Positions 43,623-48,335 of a DNA stretch of 48,335 bases are shown piece by piece. The stretch is taken from positions 1 through 48,335 of the forward strand of contig JALWKO010000041.1 of NCBI GenBank assembly GCA_027081405.1. The letters run 5' to 3'. Positions within the stretch are counted from its first letter, which is position 1. Each line of letters starts with the position of its first letter. The notes under the pieces are model-generated. The model made no database searches. It was given only the letters and a program-made list of their open reading frames with translations, and had not been told where the DNA came from. Source of the DNA: Campylobacteraceae bacterium (GTDB lineage: Bacteria > Campylobacterota > Campylobacteria > Campylobacterales > Sulfurovaceae). The position numbers were made by a program, and so were the translations under genes.

Positions 43623-45367
43623 TACAACCTCGCTACCCTGAAGATTTCCTCGACGGTCGTCACACCGGCGAGGGTTTTTTGGATCCCGTCTTCAAACATC
43701 GTAATGAAGCCTTCTTTGTTCGCCTGCTCAGTCAATTTCTCTTTTGAGGCATTGGCAGCGATCATCCGCGAAAGTTCATCGCTGACGGTGAGTACTTCGG
43801 CGATCATCTCCCGCCCGATGTAGCCTGTTCCGTTGCACTCTTTGCAACCGGCACCTTTGTAGAACGTGGGGTTTTGCACGTCCCCCAGATAGGGTCGGAT
43901 CTCTTCGAGTACGTGTGGATTCAGCGTTTCCGTCGTTTTGCAATAGGGACAGATTTTGCGTACAAGCCGCTGGGCCTGGATCGCCACCAACGCTCCGCTG
44001 ACCAGATAGCTCTCGATCCCCATATCGATGATCCTCGTTACGGCGCTAATGGCATCGTTGGTATGCAAGGTCGAGAGGACCAGGTGACCTGTCAACGCCG
44101 CCTGGATCGCAATCCGCAAGGTTTCCTGGTCCCGGATCTCTCCGATCATGATCTTATCGGGATCCTGACGGAGGATCGATCGAAGCGCCGCGGCAAACGT
44201 CAATCCGGCATGGGGGTTGACCTGCACCTGCTGGATCCCGGGCATCTGGTATTCGACGGGATCTTCGACGGTGATGATTTTGTCTTTGACATCCCTGATG
44301 GCGTTGAGGGCGCCGTAGAGGGTGGTCGTCTTACCGCTTCCCGTCGGTCCGGTGACCAATACGATCCCGTAAGGGGCTTTGATCGCCTTGGTGAACCGGT
44401 CGTAGCAAAACTTGCTCATACCGGCATCTTCGAGCCGAACAAGTACTTTGCTTTTATCCAAAATCCGCAAAACGATCGATTCCCCCAGCAAAGTCGGCAA
44501 TGTCGACACCCGGAAATCGAACTCTTTGTCCGCCACTGTGGTGGTGATCCGACCGTCCTGGGGTTTACGTTTTTCGGCGATGTCAAGTTTTGCCATCAAT
44601 TTGATACGAGACGCAAGGGGATCGAAAATATCCCGATCAAAAATGAAACTTTGCTGAAGCATCCCGTCGATCCGGTCCCGAACGATACAGTTTTTTTCGG
44701 TCGCTTCGATATGGATATCGCTGGCCCGATGGACGATCGAGTTTTTGAAAATCAGATCGATCAATTTTACGACCGCGGGAGATTCCTCTTCTTTGTCTTC
44801 CGCACCGCTTCGTAGGTCCCGGCGAATCTCGTCGACGTATTCTTTGAGACTTTCGTTGATCTCCATTTTTTGGAGGAATTCGACGATTTTTTTGGGATTG
44901 GCCATCGCCACCTGAAGCGGCTTTCTCGGGAAAAGTCTCTGAATCGCATCCTGCGCTCCCATATCCAACGGATCGGCGAAAGCGACCAGTACCGTCAGAT
45001 CGCTCTCCTCGATAGGAAGGGCCTTGTATTTCAACAATTGGTTGTACGGGATACGGCTGAAAAGCTGCATATCGATCTCGACCTCGTCCAGATCGATATA
45101 GCGTACGTGAAGCGCTTCGGCCAAGTAATGCAAGATCGGATCGATAGCGATCCCCTCCCGCTCCACTTCCGGCAGCCGATCGATGGAAAACTTCCCGTCG
45201 CGAATGATTTGGGCGATGAATTTTTGGATCGTCTCTTCATCGACAATCCCTTCAGCGATCATATTGGCGAGCGTAATTTTCAACGGTGGACGCTTCCGTA
45301 CGAGCTTCGCCAATTCTTCTTTTTTGACGACCCCGTCTCGTACCATCTGCTCGATCAATTTGACCAT
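43622..45367 (-). CDS. mshE: pilus assembly ATPase, GspE/PilB/MshE family
   Basis: 581 residues. C-terminal hexameric secretion ATPase with Walker A GPTGSGKTT, an Asp box with acidic residues (ITVEDPVEYQ), Walker B IGEIRDQET, His box HLVLSTLHTNDA and a four-Cys zinc site (CPYC, then GCKEC). It powers pilus extension. The N-terminus holds two helical motifs (VKLIEQMVRDGVVKKEELAK and KITLANMIAEGIVDEETIQK) that recall the c-di-GMP-binding MshEN repeats but lack their Arg-Leu-Gly start, so c-di-GMP binding is doubtful. AAGG lies eight bases before the ATG; 43 bases follow the mshN-like gene. Confidence 0.92.
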   Translation of the reverse strand: MVKLIEQMVRDGVVKKEELAKLVRKRPPLKITLANMIAEGIVDEETIQKFIAQIIRDGKFSIDRLPEVEREGIAIDPILHYLAEALHVRYIDLDEVEIDMQLFSRIPYNQLLKYKALPIEESDLTVLVAFADPLDMGAQDAIQRLFPRKPLQVAMANPKKIVEFLQKMEINESLKEYVDEIRRDLRSGAEDKEEESPAVVKLIDLIFKNSIVHRASDIHIEATEKNCIVRDRIDGMLQQSFIFDRDIFDPLASRIKLMAKLDIAEKRKPQDGRITTTVADKEFDFRVSTLPTLLGESIVLRILDKSKVLVRLEDAGMSKFCYDRFTKAIKAPYGIVLVTGPTGSGKTTTLYGALNAIRDVKDKIITVEDPVEYQMPGIQQVQVNPHAGLTFAAALRSILRQDPDKIMIGEIRDQETLRIAIQAALTGHLVLSTLHTNDAISAVTRIIDMGIESYLVSGALVAIQAQRLVRKICPYCKTTETLNPHVLEEIRPYLGDVQNPTFYKGAGCKECNGTGYIGREMIAEVLTVSDELSRMIAANASKEKLTEQANKEGFITMFEDGIQKTLAGVTTVEEIFRVARL

Positions 45368-45410
45368 AACCCGTACCTTCCCTGAGATAATTATCGATTA
45401 TAGCACAGGC

Positions 45411-46121
45411 TCAATCGACCCGTTTCCCTTTGCGAATCGTGTCAATGAGTCTCTTGATAGTAGCGTCACCCGTTTTGTCGTAATAGGCTTGCAACGCTTT
45501 AAGTGCTTCGACTCGTTTCCCCTCGTGTACCAGAGCTTTGGCGAAGACGATCCAACTTTGCGGACGACTCGGGTCGACCCCATTGGCCTGCATCGCCCAA
45601 TATCGCGCCTTGGCATATTGTCTATGCGTATAGTAATAACGGGCCAGGAAAATCGCATCGGCATAGTCTTTTGAGAGGGGAAAACGTTTTTCCAGATCGT
45701 GAATCACTCTCGGATCGGTTTCGATCGTGGTGCGTCGGGAATGTGAAGCGGGTGATCCGTCGGTGAACGTGATGATCATCCCCTTGTGCTTGTGCGTCGG
45801 TTCCGATTGCGTTGCCGTTGAAACGCTCGACTGCCGCGTAGTTTCGGGAGGAACGGGAGCCAGTGCCGTTGCGGAAGGAGCGGTTTGGGGAGCGTGTGGT
45901 TCGCTATGACGGGGACCTTCCGCCGCATTCTTGCGCTCCGCTGTTTTACCGTTTGCAATGATGCCCTTCGACGCACTGTGCGTTTCGGATGAATGATATA
46001 CCCAGTAACCGACAGGCATGCTCAGGATCGCCAAGCCCAACGCGCCGATCAACGTATAACGGATCCAGCGTTTCCGACGATAGCGTTTCCACCGTTGTTC
46101 GAGTTCTTGAATGTCATACAT
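45411..46121 (-). CDS. MshN-like membrane-anchored TPR protein
   Basis: 236 residues. Cytoplasmic N-terminus, one transmembrane helix (about 22-42), a Pro/Thr/Ser-rich periplasmic linker (about 45-115), then TPR-like helices (about 150-232; AIFLARYYYTHRQYAKARYW, FAKALVHEGKRVEALKALQ). The position between the ATPase/secretin genes and mshE equals mshN of MSHA loci. Its ATG lies eight bases inside the end of the mshM-like gene. The sequence itself is too generic for a firm name. Confidence 0.7.
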   Translation of the reverse strand: MYDIQELEQRWKRYRRKRWIRYTLIGALGLAILSMPVGYWVYHSSETHSASKGIIANGKTAERKNAAEGPRHSEPHAPQTAPSATALAPVPPETTRQSSVSTATQSEPTHKHKGMIITFTDGSPASHSRRTTIETDPRVIHDLEKRFPLSKDYADAIFLARYYYTHRQYAKARYWAMQANGVDPSRPQSWIVFAKALVHEGKRVEALKALQAYYDKTGDATIKRLIDTIRKGKRVD

Positions 46122-46926
46122 CGATCAGCCCCGTTTTGATCGCCGCCATTTCGAGAAATTTCCGTGACAACTTACCGTAATCGATTTTCCCGGCGTCATG
46201 ACGATCGTAATACTCGTAAATTTCAAACAGCGTATACATCAATTTGTTGCACTCACGAAAATTCCCCCCCGTATGCCGGTGGATGAAACGGGCCTCTTTT
46301 TTTCCGACTTTTTGGGCCCAATCGTCTAGTCCTGCATGCAGCAAGCGCTTTTGGACATACGCCTGCAACTCTTCCTCGGTGGCATTCGCCAGGTGGATCG
46401 TCTCCCAGATTCGTGACTGGAAATGTTTTTTGACCACTACGTCCTCATCGGTCGTTTTGTGAAGCGCAATGATGAACTTGATGCTTCCGGTATCGGAGAG
46501 AATCCGTATCTCTTCCAAGATCTCCGTAGGGTACATCTGAGCTTCGTCCAGGAGAATAACGACGTTACGTTCACCTTTGATTTTTCGTCCGAACTCTACA
46601 AAAGTCTCAAAAAGGATGGAACTACCCTCCGGAAACGGAGTGCCCGTGAAAATTTCAAAAAGCCGTTTGTAGAGATCTACACGTGTACGGGCGGGCGTAT
46701 CGAGCAGATAGATTTCGTGTTTGTCTTTGTTCGCTTCATAGAGGCGATTGAGAAGCAACGTTTTTCCGGTGCCGGGTTCCCCATAGAGGAGAACCATTTT
46801 TGTCGACTTCTCCAAGCTGTGATTGAGTGCGGCAAAAGCGCGGCGGCTCCCTTCGAGCTCAATGTATTCCTCGACGTTGACTTCATCGACGAAGGCGCGC
46901 TTCGCCAAAGCAAACTGTCCACTCAT
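46114..46926 (-). CDS. mshM: MshM/ExeA-like AAA+ ATPase
   Basis: 270 residues, AAA+ ATPase of the ExeA/MshM group. Walker A GEPGTGKTL near 52-60, Walker B VVILLDEAQM near 130, sensor segment FIIALHKT, and a C-terminal helical lid. In Aeromonas ExeA and MSHA MshM these help assemble or place the secretin through the cell wall, but the periplasmic peptidoglycan-binding part of ExeA is absent here. The ATG overlaps the mshL stop (ATGA) and the gene ends inside the mshN-like start, so all three are coupled. Confidence 0.87.
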   Translation of the reverse strand: MSGQFALAKRAFVDEVNVEEYIELEGSRRAFAALNHSLEKSTKMVLLYGEPGTGKTLLLNRLYEANKDKHEIYLLDTPARTRVDLYKRLFEIFTGTPFPEGSSILFETFVEFGRKIKGERNVVILLDEAQMYPTEILEEIRILSDTGSIKFIIALHKTTDEDVVVKKHFQSRIWETIHLANATEEELQAYVQKRLLHAGLDDWAQKVGKKEARFIHRHTGGNFRECNKLMYTLFEIYEYYDRHDAGKIDYGKLSRKFLEMAAIKTGLIDV

Positions 46927-48335
46927 CGCAGATGGGTATATCCCAGTTCTTTGAGACTTACGTTTCTGTTCCGAATGATATGAGGGGTGATAATGATGAC
47001 CAGTTCATCGGTTACGTCGGTGGTCTCTTCTCTCTTGAACAGTCCGCCGAGCACCGGCATGCGGCCAAGCAACGGAACCTTGGATACCGTTTTTTGCTTG
47101 GTTCGGGTAATCAAACCGCCGATGACCGCATGATCCCCGTCACGTACTTTGATCACCGATGCGATCTGACGGCGTTGCAGATTCGGCGGGAGACTATTGT
47201 CCCCGTTGGCCACACGCTCTTCGTATGCCTGTCCATCCGCTACGGTACTGATCGAGGGGTTGACTTTGAGGGTCACCATTCCCCTTTCGTCAACCTCCGG
47301 AGTGATATCCAAAAGGATCCCCGCAAAGACCGAATCGATGACGTCTTCTTCCGAAACGGTATTTCCACCGTTATTTGCCGGAGTGGTTTTGCGATATTTG
47401 TACCAGATCTGTTTTCCGGCAGTGATCATCGCCGGCTGGTTATTCAGCGTCATGACCCGGGGACTGGAGAGGATCGTTACGTCTCCTTGCGATTTGAGAA
47501 ATTTCATAAAACCGGTCAGGTCACCCGAAATGCTCATACTGATACCCGAGCTCCGATCGATGAGTCCCCCGCTTTTGTTCCAATTGAAACTGCCGCTGAC
47601 CGGGATGTTCAGATTGTAAATTTTATTCCAATCGACACCGGTCGTTTTTCCGTTGCTAAGCTTCACGTCCAAAATCCGTACGTCGATCAACACTTCGGTT
47701 TTCAACTGATGCGTCAGCGTCGCGATATAACGGCTAACACGCTCAATCTGTCGGGCGGTACCGGTGACAGTGATCATCCCCGCTTCGGGATTGACGATCG
47801 GCTCGAGGGGATTGTATTCCCACTTCTGACCATCCGGGCCGATCCAACCGTCCGCCACTTTCGTGAAGTGGATACTACCGTCTCCGGCGGTATTGAGAAT
47901 TCGATGAATCTCTTGTTTGACCGTAGACCAGAATTTGAATTCCTGATCGGTGGTGATATTGATGCTCGCGGATTTATCTCCGGTATCGCTATTGCTGCCC
48001 GTTTTGGCGATGTCGATCCCCGCTTTGCTGGTACCGCTCCGTTTTCCGGCAACGTAATGCACTTTGAATGTCCGGGTCACCAGATACGAAATTGTCAGTT
48101 TGTTCCCGCGAAGGGTATAGTTGAGATCGTTGTCTTTGAGCACCGTGTCGAGGAAACTCTTGAGCGTCGCATTTTTGAGTTTGACGTAATAGAGTTTCTT
48201 TTTCATACGGTGGCTCGCACCCGAATCTTTGACAACGACCGTCAAGCCGCAGGTCTCGGCCAGGTTGTCGATCGCATCTTTGATCGTCAGTTCATCCGTG
48301 ATGGTCACATTGAACAGTTTCTGATCGCAGCTCTC
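46923..48335 (-). CDS. mshL: MSHA-type outer-membrane secretin MshL, 5'-truncated
   Basis: 471 codons are visible; the frame runs on through the end of the window, so the signal peptide and a short N-terminal segment are missing. It forms the ring through which the pilus crosses the outer membrane. A partial N-terminal STN/N0-like domain (LFNVTITDELTIKDAIDNLAE) is followed by an N1-like domain and the secretin core, with RGMVTLKVNPSISTV, the signature region VIGGLITRTKQKTVSKVPLLG and LVIIITPHIIRN near the end. It opens a five-gene cluster, mshL-mshM-mshN-mshE-mshG; further msh genes are probably outside the window. Confidence 0.92.
   Translation of the reverse strand, partial: ESCDQKLFNVTITDELTIKDAIDNLAETCGLTVVVKDSGASHRMKKKLYYVKLKNATLKSFLDTVLKDNDLNYTLRGNKLTISYLVTRTFKVHYVAGKRSGTSKAGIDIAKTGSNSDTGDKSASINITTDQEFKFWSTVKQEIHRILNTAGDGSIHFTKVADGWIGPDGQKWEYNPLEPIVNPEAGMITVTGTARQIERVSRYIATLTHQLKTEVLIDVRILDVKLSNGKTTGVDWNKIYNLNIPVSGSFNWNKSGGLIDRSSGISMSISGDLTGFMKFLKSQGDVTILSSPRVMTLNNQPAMITAGKQIWYKYRKTTPANNGGNTVSEEDVIDSVFAGILLDITPEVDERGMVTLKVNPSISTVADGQAYEERVANGDNSLPPNLQRRQIASVIKVRDGDHAVIGGLITRTKQKTVSKVPLLGRMPVLGGLFKREETTDVTDELVIIITPHIIRNRNVSLKELGYTHLR

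Overview
The window is about 48 kb of bacterial chromosome, roughly 53-55 % GC by eye, with Gram-negative envelope genes (bamA, bamD, kdsB). It looks like a member of the Campylobacterota (former Epsilonproteobacteria). The order ppx/gppA - ferredoxin - cosR/hsrA-type regulator - folB, and the tyrA/bamA neighbourhood, match what I recall from Campylobacter and Helicobacter. The GC content suggests a free-living, Nitratifractor- or Hydrogenimonas-like relative rather than a host-associated one; this placement is inference. No rRNA, tRNA, CRISPR array, transposase or prophage was seen.

Layout. 1-1606: 3' part of uvrC. 1.6-7.2 kb: three-gene phosphorelay operon (HPt protein, NIT-domain hybrid kinase, single-domain receiver). 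7.3-9.2 kb: PAS kinase/OmpR regulator pair on the minus strand. 9.3-12.6 kb: lon and bamD. 12.6-12.9 kb: an intergenic mosaic of 7-bp tandem repeats. 12.9-15.2 kb: metE. 15.2-23.8 kb: MSHA-type pilus cluster 1, with a giant MshQ-like lectin/adhesin and four minor (pseudo)pilins, preceded by what reads as a c-di-GMP-I (GEMM-I) riboswitch. 23.9-24.5 kb: long-form hpf. 24.6-25.4 kb: a broken gene for a secreted, perhaps PilJ-like protein. 25.6-28.6 kb: tyrA and bamA, divergent. 28.7-33.5 kb: ppx/gppA, ferredoxin, histidine kinase, CosR/HsrA-type regulator, folB, plsY. 33.8-38.5 kb: PhyH-type dioxygenase, a second 7-bp repeat mosaic, DUF2231 membrane protein, hemJ, secreted EEP nuclease, fluC/crcB with a DUF190 gene. 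38.5-42.3 kb: hspR and cbpA, purH, kdsB. 42.4-48.3 kb: MSHA cluster 2 (secretin mshL, cut by the window end, then mshM, an mshN-like gene, mshE, mshG).

The most coherent system is the MSHA-type pilus split over two clusters about 19 kb apart. Cluster 2 encodes the export machine; cluster 1 encodes the tip-like adhesin and minor pilins. The predicted riboswitch ties cluster 1 to c-di-GMP, while MshE has lost the residues that bind c-di-GMP in classical MshE. The second theme is regulation: the CosR/HsrA homologue, an orphan phosphorylation-independent regulator in Helicobacter and Campylobacter, here has an intact receiver and a kinase gene overlapping it, and sequences like its TTTAAG-N5-TTTAAG box lie at its own promoter and at lon.
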